DNA from: Trebonia sp963759545
GTDB lineage: Bacteria > Actinomycetota > Actinomycetes > Streptosporangiales > Streptosporangiaceae
Assembly: GCA_963759545.1 (NCBI GenBank)
Contig: CAVXAB010000026.1
Span: 62,001-126,000, forward strand
Length of the DNA: 64,000 nucleotides
Direction: 5' to 3'
Numbering within the stretch: position 1 is the stretch's first letter; every line of letters begins with the position of its first letter. Made by a program: the position numbers and the translations under genes. This document shows positions 17,814 through 26,419 of the stretch, in pieces. The notes beneath the pieces were generated by a model that did not search any database, was not told where the DNA came from, and was given only the letters and a program-made list of their open reading frames with translations.

Positions 17814-18607
17814 CCGCCATCACCACCGAGCCGGCGCGCATGCCCCGTGACAGCGAGCACCGTGACAGCCAGCGCTCCGCCTTCCGTAACCTCGTCAGTA
17901 CCGAAGCCAAGCTCCTGGTCCGCGAGATCGTCCCGCTGCTGTGGGGCGTCGCCTTCCCGATCGTCCTGCTGTCCATCATGGGCGGCTTCTCTCACGGTCC
18001 GGACAAGGCGCTCGGCGGCCTCAGCCTGGTCGCCACCTACGAGCCGATCCTCATCGCGTTCACCATCTCGACCTTCGCCCTCCAGGGCCTGGCTCCGGTC
18101 CTCGCCGGCTACCGTGAGCGCGGCATCCTCCGGCGCCTGAACGCCACGCCCGTCGGCGCCGGCCGCCTGTTGCTCGCGCAGCTCACGGTCAACATGTCGG
18201 TGACGCTGATCGCCACGCTCGGCATCCTCATCGTCGGCGACGCCGCATTCGGCGTGTCGCTGCCCAGCCAGCCCGCCGGCTTCATTCTCGCGCTGGTCCT
18301 GACCTCGGCCGCCATGCTCAGCCTCGGTTTGCTCATCGCGTCCCTCGCCCGCACGGCCCGCGTCGCTGGCGCTGTCGGCACGATGATCTTCCTACCGCTG
18401 ATGTTCTTCGCCGGCCTGTGGGTGCCGCAGGCCACGATGTCCGCCGCGCTGCGCCGCGCCGGCGACGACACGCCACTTGGCGCGGCCGTCTCCGCCCTGC
18501 AGCACAGCATGGCAGGCCAGTGGCCGTCCGCCGGCGGGCTCGCCATCCTGGCGGGCTACACGGTGGCCTTCGGCCTGCTCGCCTGGCGCCTCTTCCGCTG
18601 GGAATGA
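17810..18607 (+). CDS. ABC-2 type transporter permease
   Basis: A 265-residue permease with about six membrane helices: IVPLLWGVAFPIVLLSIMGG, IAFTISTFALQGLAPVLAG, MSVTLIATLGILIVGDAAF, FILALVLTSAAMLSLGLLI, GTMIFLPLMFFAGLWVP and a last one near the C-terminus. RERGILRRLNATPVGAGRLL is the cytoplasmic motif typical of DrrB-like permeases. The start ATG 17810 overlaps the ATPase stop. A strong hairpin follows the stop codon. Confidence 0.9.
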   Translation: MTAITTEPARMPRDSEHRDSQRSAFRNLVSTEAKLLVREIVPLLWGVAFPIVLLSIMGGFSHGPDKALGGLSLVATYEPILIAFTISTFALQGLAPVLAGYRERGILRRLNATPVGAGRLLLAQLTVNMSVTLIATLGILIVGDAAFGVSLPSQPAGFILALVLTSAAMLSLGLLIASLARTARVAGAVGTMIFLPLMFFAGLWVPQATMSAALRRAGDDTPLGAAVSALQHSMAGQWPSAGGLAILAGYTVAFGLLAWRLFRWE

Positions 18608-18620
18608 GAGCGAGGCTGAG

Positions 18621-18692
18621 CCGCGAAAGTCAGCCGCACCCGTTCGGGATACCAGATCTTGAATCTCCCGAACGGGTGCGGCTGACTCGCGG
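18621..18692. terminator. Long inverted repeat after the ABC permease
   Basis: Arms 18628-18649 and 18666-18687 are perfect 22-base complements around a 16-base loop. The stem extends by CCGCG/CGCGG with a two-base bulge, giving about 27 pairs. There is no T-tract. It lies 14 bases after the permease stop, so it is probably an intrinsic-like terminator or mRNA-stabilising stem. Confidence 0.65.
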
Positions 18693-18722
18693 CTGCGCCG
18701 GGCTGAATTCGGATCTGCTGGC

Positions 18723-20202
18723 GACCTCCCGGACCGGCTGAGCCTGCGTCACAGCAAGCTCGAGGCGAAGCGGCGGCTGGCCGCGGGAGAGTTCACCACC
18801 CTGCACGACGCCCAGCTGGCCGTCGCCCGTGAGCACGGGATGAGCAGCTGGGCCGCGCTCAAGGAGCACATGGCCGCCGAGGCCGAACGTAGCCACGCGC
18901 TCGCGCAGGTGCGCTGGGTCTTCGGCCGGTACGGCGAGGCCGGCGCGCCGGGTTGGACCGCACCGTCCCGCGACGAGCTGAGCGAGCATTTCACCGAGCA
19001 CCTCCTGAGCCTCGTGCCGCCCGAAACGGCGGCCGCGATCCTGGGGGGCGTGGCGGCGAAGCTGCGCGAGGACCTGGTTGTCATCGACGCCGACTCGACT
19101 TCATCTGCGCGCGAAGGTCGCGGATCTGGTGGTAGAGGCCGACGTCGAGCCGGAGGCCCCGCACCTGCTCACCGTCCTGGCTCTCTTCCCTGGCGGCGCC
19201 CCCGCGACCGACCCGCGGGTCGCGCAGCCGCCTGCGGCGAGCTTCGGGCCGGTGCCCGAGCAGGTGCCCGGCATCGTGGAGGACTCCTATGCGGAGCTCG
19301 GCCTGGTCGGGCTGACGGCGGCGGGTGACTGGGGCAGCGGGCCGGCCTTCGATGTGTGGGCGTGCTCACGCGGCTTGGCCGACCTCGAGCGGAACGTGCC
19401 GCTAGGCCCCGGCCACCGTTTCCCTGCCTTGTCGATCACCACGCTCGTCACGTCCACGGCCGTGCTGTGCCTGGTCGCGGAGGGCGCCGTCGCGCTCGAC
19501 GACCCGGTCAACAGGCACCTGCGCTCGCTGCGGCTGGCCGATGACGCCGTCACCGTGCGGGAACTGCTCTCGCACACGGGCGGCGTCGACAGCCCGCCGT
19601 CGGGGTGGGCCGACTCGGTGGCGGACGTCGCCGACGTGCTCGGGCCGGTTGCCGGCTGCTCGGGGCCGCGCGGCGAGTTCGCTTACAGCAACGGCGGCTA
19701 CGCGGTGCTCGGCCAGCTCATCACCGACCTCACCGGAACCTCATTCGCGCAGGCGGCGACCCGGCTCGTCCTCGAACCGCTCGGCATGGCCGACTCGTGG
19801 TTCCCGGCGCGGGCCCCGGTCTCGCCGGACGCGGCACGTGGCTACCGGCTTGAGCGGGACGGCTTGTTCGAGCCCGAGCCGCTGTCGGTGTTCGCGCTGC
19901 AGAGCGCGGGCGGGCTGTGGTCGACCGGGCCGGACCTGGTCCGCTTCGGGTCCGGCTGGCGGACACTGCTGCCGGGGGAACTCGCCGAGCAGGCGCTGCG
20001 CCCGCATGCCAAGCAGTATGACTCAGCCGCGGAGATCGGGCTCGGCTGGCTGAGCAGGGACGGCAGGGCCGCGCGGGTGATGCCGCCTGCGCGGCCAGGC
20101 CGTGTGCTCGGTCGACGTGCTCGAAATGACCGCGTCCGCGCGGGCAGGCCATCGGGGCACGCGAGCGGCCGGAGATCACCGTTGCTTTCCCTCTCGGAAT
20201 AG
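18723..20202 (+). CDS. Serine hydrolase (class C beta-lactamase-like), frameshifted, catalytic Lys not seen
   Basis: The first part (TTLHDAQLAVAREHGMSSW, then SEHFTEHLLSLVPPETAAAI) is in one frame. After a break at about 19095 the chain continues RLHLRAKVADLVVEADVEPE into a beta-lactamase-like domain with LSHTGGVDSPPSGW, EFAYSNGGYAVLGQLI (the YxN motif) and LEPLGMADSWF. The expected SxxK reads SITT, so the catalytic lysine is absent. No start codon occurs in frame between 18663 and 18840, and the last 40 residues look unlike the family, so both ends are uncertain. It may be a non-catalytic homologue. Confidence 0.6.
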
Positions 20203-20634
20203 CGTGACCGCCTTGTCGATGCGCCGTTGCCGTGTCTCCGTGGTCTTAGCGGCGTTGATGTTGTCGACGTGGTAGCGCTGCAGGCTGCCGGACAGCTTCC
20301 AGAAGAACGCCTCCACGGCCGGGTCGGCGGACAGGGCGGCGGCCAGGTCGTCGGGTACGGCGACCTCGCGGGGGCGCTCGGCGAGGGTGAGGACGACGCG
20401 GATCGGGTCGCCGGCCTTCAGGCCGGTGTCCTTGCGGACCGCGGCGCTGATGCTGATCAGGTGCCTGCCGCCCATGACCCCGACGGTGTTCCGGTACTCG
20501 TAGCCGTTCACGTTCACGACGACGCCCGGCCGCCGACCCGCGCCGAGCCGCTCGATGATCTCGTCAGGAACCACGATGCCGGTGTTGTTGCCGGTCGCGG
20601 TCACCGTCGTGTCGAATGCGACGCTCGCTGTCAT
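20176..20634 (-). CDS. YdeI/OmpD-associated, DUF1905-type protein
   Basis: A 152-residue protein: FDTTVTATGNNTGIVVPDEI and GVVVNVNGYEYRNTVGVMGG form the DUF1905 barrel, and the Arg/Lys-rich C-terminal NINAAKTTETRQRRIDKAVT is the OmpDA tail. Function unknown. The start at 20634 (MTASVAFD) is preferred to one at 20715, which would read through the two operator repeats. Its promoter region is shared with the divergent TetR gene. Confidence 0.7.
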   Translation of the reverse strand: MTASVAFDTTVTATGNNTGIVVPDEIIERLGAGRRPGVVVNVNGYEYRNTVGVMGGRHLISISAAVRKDTGLKAGDPIRVVLTLAERPREVAVPDDLAAALSADPAVEAFFWKLSGSLQRYHVDNINAAKTTETRQRRIDKAVTLFREGKQR

Positions 20635-20663
20635 CGCTGTCGCCTCCCCTTTTACGATCGAAA

Positions 20664-20711
20664 CTAGACCGTCCAGTACCATCATAATAGTCCTAGACTG
20701 TCCAGTACCAT
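20664..20711. promoter_or_regulatory. Tandem TetR-type operator repeats
   Basis: CTAGACYGTCCAGTACCAT occurs twice, at 20664-20682 and 20693-20711, in the same orientation 29 bp apart. Within each, CTAGAC-N-GTCCAG is a near-perfect dyad. They sit between the YdeI-like gene and the TetR gene starting at 20731, so they are likely TetR-binding sites controlling both. Confidence 0.6.
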
Positions 20712-20730
20712 TCATTCGAGGAGGTTTTCA

Positions 20731-21462
20731 GTGTCGAGCCGAGCCGTGGAGCACATGCGTACCGGTACAGGTGGTGGTCCCACGGGGCCGTCGGCAGGCG
20801 GCGGTGTGCGAATCACGCCCGGCGGAGCTGAAGCCGGCCGGTCCGCCCGCAAGCGCCAGGCGATCATGGAGGCCGCGACGGCGCTGTTCCTTCGCGACGG
20901 CTACCGCAACACGAGCATGGATCAGGTCGCCGCCGACGCCGCGGTCTCCAAGCAAACCGTCTACAAGCAGTTCGCTGACAAGGAGCAGCTGTTCCGCGCC
21001 ATCGTGCTCGGCGTAACCGGCAACTCCGAGGCGATCATCACCGACATGACCTCAGTCCTGCGCAGCACCGAGGTTGCCTCGCACGAGGAACTGCGGATCA
21101 TCCTCACCGACCTCGCCCGCCGATACATCGACGGTGTGCTCCAGCCGCATGTCCTCGCGCTGCGGCGGCTAATCATCGCCGAAGCCGAACGGTTCCCCGA
21201 CCTCGCGCAGACCTACTTCGAACAAGCCCCCGCCCGCGCCATCGAGGTCGTCGCGAACGTCCTGCAGGCCTACATCGAGCGCGGCCTGCTCGCCGCCGAC
21301 GATCCGCGCTTCGCCGCCGCGCACTTCGCCTATCTCGTTCTGGCCATACCGCAGGACAGGGCACAGTTCTACCCGCACGAGCGCCCGTCGGTCCCCGAGC
21401 GGGACAGGCTCGCCAGCGAGGCGGTCCGCATCTTCCTCGCCGCCTACGCGCCCCGCCGATAG
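20731..21462 (+). CDS. TetR family transcriptional regulator
   Basis: A 243-residue protein. A Gly-rich 35-residue leader precedes the DNA-binding domain RSARKRQAIMEAATALFLRD / MDQVAADAAVSKQTVYKQF. The C-terminal domain resembles the AcrR/TetR_C group (RRYIDGVLQPHVLALRRLII). The GTG start is backed by GAGGAGG eight bases upstream. Two dyad operators just upstream suggest autoregulation. Confidence 0.88.
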   Translation: MSSRAVEHMRTGTGGGPTGPSAGGGVRITPGGAEAGRSARKRQAIMEAATALFLRDGYRNTSMDQVAADAAVSKQTVYKQFADKEQLFRAIVLGVTGNSEAIITDMTSVLRSTEVASHEELRIILTDLARRYIDGVLQPHVLALRRLIIAEAERFPDLAQTYFEQAPARAIEVVANVLQAYIERGLLAADDPRFAAAHFAYLVLAIPQDRAQFYPHERPSVPERDRLASEAVRIFLAAYAPRR

Positions 21463-21503
21463 GTCCCCAAGTAGGGAAGGCAACCTGCTTGGCGGCGCCT
21501 ACT

Positions 21504-21526
21504 ATAACCGTTATGCTAACGGTTAT
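21504..21526. promoter_or_regulatory. Perfect palindromic operator before the PadR gene
   Basis: ATAACCGTTA-tgc-TAACGGTTAT: ten-base perfect arms with a three-base spacer, 22 bases before the PadR start. It probably overlaps the promoter of the padR-ABC operon and would be the PadR binding site. Confidence 0.65.
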
Positions 21527-21547
21527 GAAGCTAGGCAGACCCGGCTC

Positions 21548-22072
21548 GTGAGCGTCAGGCACGCCCTCCTGGCCCTGCTCAGTTCGGAGCCGAAGCATGG
21601 CTTGCTGCTGCAGCAGGAGTTCGTCGAGCAAACCGGTGAGGTTTGGCCGCTCAATGTGGGCCAGGTCTACATCACCTTGCAGCGCCTTGAGCGCGCCGGG
21701 CTTGTGGCATCAGATGACGAGGGTGAGGCGGGCCCGCGCAAGAGGTTCACGATTACCCCGGCCGGCGGGGAGGAGTTGCAGGAGTGGCTCAGGACGCCGC
21801 CTGAGGGCCTTCCCCCGCCACGGGATGAGCTCCTCATCAAGGTGCTGATCAGCCTGCGGGTGCCAGGGGCGGACGTGCATGAGATCGTCCAGGCGCACCG
21901 GCGGCACACGATCGAACTGATGCAGCGCTACTGGCGGCTGAAGGCAGCTGCCGCCAAGGACGACATCGGGCTCGCGCTCATCGCCGATGCCGAGATGTTC
22001 CGGTTGGAGGGCATCGTCCGCTGGCTCGACACGGCCGATATCCGCCTGAAGCAGTACGTGGAGAACCGATGA
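21548..22072 (+). CDS. PadR family transcriptional regulator
   Basis: A 174-residue PadR protein: RHALLALLSSEPKHGLLLQQ and NVGQVYITLQRLERAGLVAS form the winged helix, and the C-terminal PadR_C helices (LRVPGADVHEIVQAHRRHTI) mediate dimerisation. It begins an operon with an ABC ATPase (overlap ATGA at 22069) and an FtsX-type permease. PadR proteins in this position repress their exporter until a drug or envelope signal appears. Confidence 0.9.
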   Translation: MSVRHALLALLSSEPKHGLLLQQEFVEQTGEVWPLNVGQVYITLQRLERAGLVASDDEGEAGPRKRFTITPAGGEELQEWLRTPPEGLPPPRDELLIKVLISLRVPGADVHEIVQAHRRHTIELMQRYWRLKAAAAKDDIGLALIADAEMFRLEGIVRWLDTADIRLKQYVENR

Positions 22073-22794
22073 CGGCAATGCTCGAAATGACGGAGGTGTC
22101 GAAGACCTACGGGACCGGCACCGCGCAAGTCAACGCGCTGCGGCAAGTGAACCTCTCGGTACCCCGCGGGGAGCTGGTGGCGGTCATGGGACCGAGCGGC
22201 TCCGGCAAGAGTTCGCTGCTCACCATCGCCGGCAGCCTCGAGGACCCGACCAGTGGCCAGGTGCGCGTAAACGGCAGTGACTTGTCGAGTATGTCGCGAA
22301 ACAGCCAGGCGAAGCTGCGCCGCCGCCTCATCGGCTACGTCTTCCAGGACTTCAACCTGCTCGCTGGCTTCAGCGCCATCGAGAACGTCACCGTTCCGCT
22401 GGAGCTTGACGGCGTCCCGGCCAGGGCGGCGCACGCGGCCGGGATGAAGGCCCTCACCGAGCTGGGCGTCGCCGAGCGGGCCCGCCACTTCCCCGATGAG
22501 CTCTCCGGCGGTGAACGCCAGCGGGTTGCGATCGCCCGCGCGGTGGTCGGCGACCGCCAGCTCCTGCTGTGCGATGAGCCGACGGGCGCGCTGGACTCGG
22601 TCAACGCGGAGGGCGTCATGCTGCTCCTTGCCGCCATCTGCCGGCGCGGCGTGGCAGGCGTGGTGGTAACCCATGACGCGAAACTGGCGTCGTGCGCCGA
22701 CCGCGTCGTGTTCTTGCAGGACGGACGGGTCATCGACCAGACCCAGGCGACATCCGGCCCCGGTCCGATCCTGACCCAAGGCCCCAGGCAATGA
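22069..22794 (+). CDS. ABC transporter ATP-binding protein (LolD/MacB type)
   Basis: A 241-residue ATPase: Walker A GPSGSGKSSLL, a Q-loop region YVFQDFNLLAGFSAIENV (the VFQ..NLL..L/F. pattern of LolD/FtsE-like ATPases), signature LSGGERQRVAIARAVV and Walker B LLLCDEPTGALD. The D-loop variant DEPTGALDS is typical of the MacB/LolD group. It overlaps both neighbours by four bases, so it is co-translated with PadR and the permease. Confidence 0.92.
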   Translation: MTAMLEMTEVSKTYGTGTAQVNALRQVNLSVPRGELVAVMGPSGSGKSSLLTIAGSLEDPTSGQVRVNGSDLSSMSRNSQAKLRRRLIGYVFQDFNLLAGFSAIENVTVPLELDGVPARAAHAAGMKALTELGVAERARHFPDELSGGERQRVAIARAVVGDRQLLLCDEPTGALDSVNAEGVMLLLAAICRRGVAGVVVTHDAKLASCADRVVFLQDGRVIDQTQATSGPGPILTQGPRQ

Positions 22795-25247
22795 GCATCA
22801 CCGCGCCCGAGCGCCAGGCGATGCCCAGGCCAGCCAACGGGACGGCAACCAGCTGGCGGGTACTTGCCCGGTGGGCATGGCGGCTGCTGCGCCGGGAATG
22901 GCGGCAGCAGGTCCTGGTCGTGACACTGCTCGCGCTGACCGCCGCCGCGGCCTCCTTCAGCGTCGCGGCCGCTTACAACGTCGCGTCCCTGCCGGGGCCG
23001 CAGTTCGGCTCCGCCGACTACCTGCTGCAGTTCACCGGCCCCACCCAGCAGGCGATCGCGGCGGATGTCGCGAAGGCGAAGAAGGCGTTCGGCGCCGTTC
23101 AAGTGATCGGCCGGCAGTTCGTGGCCGTCCCCGGTTCCACCAAGACCGAGGAGTACCGGGCCCTGGACCCGGGTGGGCCTTACACCGGCCCGATGATCGC
23201 CCTGGTCCAGGGGCACTATCCGGCAGGTCCCGGGCAGGTCGCCGTTACCGGCGGGACGGCCGCCGAGCTACAGGTCCGGGTCGGCTCGGTGCTTTCTCTT
23301 CCCGGACACCGCCAGACGGTCACCGGCATCGTGGAGAATCCCAGCGACCTGAACGACCAGTTCGTTCTGGTCCCGCCGGCGGCCGCCGGGCCACCCCAGG
23401 AAGTGACGGTCCTGCTGGACGCCAGCCCTGAAGCGTTCGCCGCCTTCAGCTCCTCCTTCCACGGCCAGCTGGCCTCGCAAGCGCGCGGCGCCAGCACCCA
23501 GCAGACTGTCGCGGCGGGAGCGCTCGGCGGGGTCACGGTCCTGCTGCTGCTCGTCTCCCTGGTCGCCGCCGCGGCCTTTGCCGTCATGGCCGCACGGCGC
23601 CAGCGGCAGCTGGGGATGCTCGCGGCGATCGGCGCTACGCGCGGGCAGCTACAGGTCGTCATGGTGGTGAGCGGGGTGCTGGTGGGCGTCATCGCCGCCG
23701 TGTCCGGCGCGGTCGTCGGCCTGATCGCGTGGTTCGCAGCGGCACCGCGCCTTGAGGCATTCGCGGGTCACCGCATCGACCGGTTCGCCGTCCCCTGGGA
23801 CCTGGTCGCCGGCGGGATGCTGCTCGCCGTGGCAACGGCGGCGGCCTCGGCCTGGTGGCCCGCGCGAACCGCGTCCCGGGTTCCGGTCGTCAACGCGCTT
23901 TCCGCCCGGCCGCTGAAGCCTCGCCCCGCGCATCACACCGCGATCTTGGGCGTGCTGCTGATCGCGGTGGGCGTAACCTGCCTGTGGCTGGCCAACCAGG
24001 CGAGCGGCCCGCTGATCATCCTCGGCGCGGCGGCGATGGCCTTCGGGGTCTTGTTCATCAGCCCGCTGGGCATCCGCCTGCTCACCGCGCTTGGCCGACG
24101 GGCGCCGGTGGCGGTGCGACTGGCGCTGCGTGACCTGACCCGCTACCAGGCCCGGTCGAGCGCGGCGCTGGCCGCGATCAGCCTGGCCCTCGGGATCGCC
24201 GTCGCGATCATGCTCAGCGCGGCTGCCGACAAGACCGCGGCGGACGCAGGCAACCTGCCGGGCAACCAGTTGATCGCCTGGATCGGCCAGGCTGGCAACA
24301 ACCAGACGGTGCCCATCCGCACACAAGGCGAACTGGGGACCCTGACCGCCGCGGTGCGCCAGATCGCCGGTTCGCTCAGCCACGCCACCGTGATCCCGCT
24401 GGAAATGCCCGTCGACCCGGCCGACAAGCCGCAGCCTGGCGGGCAGCAACCAGTCGTCAGCCTCAACGCCCCGCTCCACCCCGCCGCCGGCCGCGGCGGT
24501 GTTTACACCTCAGTGCCCCTGTATGTCGCGACGCCAGGGGTGCTGAGCCTGCTGGGCATCGATCCGGCGAGGATCAACCCGGTCAGTGAGATCCTCACCG
24601 ACCAGGCCGGCTCGCCCGTGCTCACCACGATCACCTCGGCCTGGAATGCCGCCCACGTGCAGCAGATTCACGCTCCCGGCTATGGTTCATATCCCGCCTC
24701 GCTCATCACGCAGAGCGCTCTGGCCGGCAAGCACTGGACGCAGATACCGTCCGGCTGGCTGATCGAGTCAACGCAGACTTTGTCCGCCGCGCAGCTCACC
24801 GCGGCACAGGACGCGGCCGCCAAGGCAGGGCTCGCCATTGAGTCAAGGAATGCTCAGGCTTCGCTCGGCACGATCAGCGCGGCGGCGGCCGCCGCCGGAG
24901 CGCTGATCGCGCTCGGCGTGCTCGCGATGGCGGTCGGGCTGATCCGTACCGAGGCGGCGGGCGAGGTACGCACGCTCACCGCCATCGGGGCGACTTCCGC
25001 GACGCGCCGCGTACTTACCGCCACGACCGCAGGGGCGCTCGCCCTCCTTGGCACGCTGCTGGGGTCGGCCGCCGCCTACCTCGCGCTGGCCGCCGGTCAC
25101 CGGCAGGTGGGCGGCGGCTTTTCCGGCCAGGTGCCCGTCGTGGAGCTCGCGATCACGATCGCCGTGGTGCCTGTGGCAGCCACCGCTGTCGGCTGGCTGC
25201 TGTCCGGCCGCAACCCCCCAGCCGTTGCCAGGCAGGCACTCGACTGA
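22791..25247 (+). CDS. FtsX-like ABC transporter permease
   Basis: An 818-residue protein with the duplicated FtsX layout: an N-terminal helix (VLVVTLLALTAAAASFSVAA), a long extracytoplasmic domain, three membrane helices at about residues 240-360 (GVTVLLLLVSLVAAAAFAVM), another pair near 390-430, a second extracytoplasmic domain (about 490-690) and three C-terminal helices. The motifs RRQRQLGMLAAIGATRGQL and EVRTLTAIGATSATRRV are the paired FtsX motifs. It works with the LolD-like ATPase, perhaps as an antimicrobial-peptide or lipid exporter. Confidence 0.9.
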   Translation: MSITAPERQAMPRPANGTATSWRVLARWAWRLLRREWRQQVLVVTLLALTAAAASFSVAAAYNVASLPGPQFGSADYLLQFTGPTQQAIAADVAKAKKAFGAVQVIGRQFVAVPGSTKTEEYRALDPGGPYTGPMIALVQGHYPAGPGQVAVTGGTAAELQVRVGSVLSLPGHRQTVTGIVENPSDLNDQFVLVPPAAAGPPQEVTVLLDASPEAFAAFSSSFHGQLASQARGASTQQTVAAGALGGVTVLLLLVSLVAAAAFAVMAARRQRQLGMLAAIGATRGQLQVVMVVSGVLVGVIAAVSGAVVGLIAWFAAAPRLEAFAGHRIDRFAVPWDLVAGGMLLAVATAAASAWWPARTASRVPVVNALSARPLKPRPAHHTAILGVLLIAVGVTCLWLANQASGPLIILGAAAMAFGVLFISPLGIRLLTALGRRAPVAVRLALRDLTRYQARSSAALAAISLALGIAVAIMLSAAADKTAADAGNLPGNQLIAWIGQAGNNQTVPIRTQGELGTLTAAVRQIAGSLSHATVIPLEMPVDPADKPQPGGQQPVVSLNAPLHPAAGRGGVYTSVPLYVATPGVLSLLGIDPARINPVSEILTDQAGSPVLTTITSAWNAAHVQQIHAPGYGSYPASLITQSALAGKHWTQIPSGWLIESTQTLSAAQLTAAQDAAAKAGLAIESRNAQASLGTISAAAAAAGALIALGVLAMAVGLIRTEAAGEVRTLTAIGATSATRRVLTATTAGALALLGTLLGSAAAYLALAAGHRQVGGGFSGQVPVVELAITIAVVPVAATAVGWLLSGRNPPAVARQALD

Positions 25248-25418
25248 GGCGACCGATGGTTGACGCAGGTGCTGGGGCCAACCGGCCGCGGGTCGCCTAC
25301 GGCTGCGGTCGGTCCAGGCGGGTAAGGGTAGATCAGGGTAACGAGTGGTTCTGCGGCTCTGGGGGAACATGCGAGTCAACGTGCTGGTGGTCGCTGGCGA
25401 GGTCGAGGGTGGCGCCCG

Positions 25419-26186
25419 ATGAGCTCCACGGATGACCTGACCTACGGCACCTACTTGCGCCTGGATGAGCTGCTTTCCTGTCAGGTGCCGCAGACCGAGT
25501 CCCACGACGAGCTGCTCTTCGTGATCATTCACCAGGTCTACGAGCTGTGGTTCAAGCAGGTACTGCACGAGGCGGCGCTGCTGCAGTCCCGCCTTGAGGC
25601 GGGCAACGGCGCACCCGCGCTCGGCACCGCCAGGCGCATCGCCAAGATCCTCAAGACCGTGGTCGGCCAGCTCGACATCCTGGAGACGATGACCCCCCAG
25701 CAGTTCGCCAGCTTCCGCCCGGAGCTTGGCAGTTCGAGCGGGTTCCAGTCCATCCAGTTCCGCTACCTGGAGGCGGTCCTCGGCCGCCGCGACTTCAGCA
25801 GGTCCGTCATCGACCAGAAGCTGGCGGAGATCATGGCCAGGCGCCCAGTATTTGCGTCCCTCCTGCGCTACCTGACGGCCAGCGGGTACCTGGTGCCGGA
25901 AGAGGCACTCGGCCACGACCCGGCACTGCCGTGGACCGGGAACGAGGCCGTGCAGGAGACGCTGCTGGCCGTCTACGCCGACGCGGGCGAGCCCGCCGAG
26001 GTGTGCGAGGCCCTCGTGGACATCGACGAGGGCGTGCAGGAATGGCGGTACCGGCACGTCAAGATGGTCGAGCGCATCATCGGCAGGAAGACGGGCACCG
26101 GCGGTTCCGCCGGCTCGGACTACCTGCGCTCCACGTTGTTCCGCCCCGCGTTCCCCGACCTCTGGGAGATCCGTTCCCGTCTCTAA
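25419..26186 (+). CDS. kynA: Tryptophan 2,3-dioxygenase
   Basis: A 255-residue haem dioxygenase that opens the indole ring of L-tryptophan to N-formylkynurenine. Signature segments are LTYGTYLRLDELLSCQ, HDELLFVIIHQVYELWFKQ, FRPELGSSSGFQSIQFRYLE, WRYRHVKMVERIIGRKTGTG and LFRPAFPDLWEIR. The His in WRYRHV is the expected haem ligand. No kynurenine formamidase or kynureninase lies beside it; the next genes are a branched-chain-type ABC importer. Confidence 0.92.
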   Translation: MSSTDDLTYGTYLRLDELLSCQVPQTESHDELLFVIIHQVYELWFKQVLHEAALLQSRLEAGNGAPALGTARRIAKILKTVVGQLDILETMTPQQFASFRPELGSSSGFQSIQFRYLEAVLGRRDFSRSVIDQKLAEIMARRPVFASLLRYLTASGYLVPEEALGHDPALPWTGNEAVQETLLAVYADAGEPAEVCEALVDIDEGVQEWRYRHVKMVERIIGRKTGTGGSAGSDYLRSTLFRPAFPDLWEIRSRL

Positions 26187-26419
26187 CCACCGCTGGGCGC
26201 CTGGGCCACCTCGACGGATTCCGCCCCGGCTTACTACATCGACCTGCCGGGTGCACCGAGCTTGGCTCGGCGCCGCGGTTCCGCGCCCCAACCGTGCGTC
26301 ACGGTTGAGACACGAATCAGTGACAACTGCCGCGTGCGGACTTGCCCATTGCCCAAGCGACACCTTGAATAAGGCTTCATAGTCAGGTAGTCCTGCCTAG
26401 CGAAGCTGGGACTTGTGTA
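26187..26419. other. Intergenic region before the ABC importer operon
   Basis: No gene seen. A small hairpin (CCGAGC-TTG-GCTCGG, 26256-26270) may end the dioxygenase transcript. The segment 26366-26400 is relatively A/T-rich and probably holds the operon promoter, but its elements could not be fixed. Confidence 0.35.
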
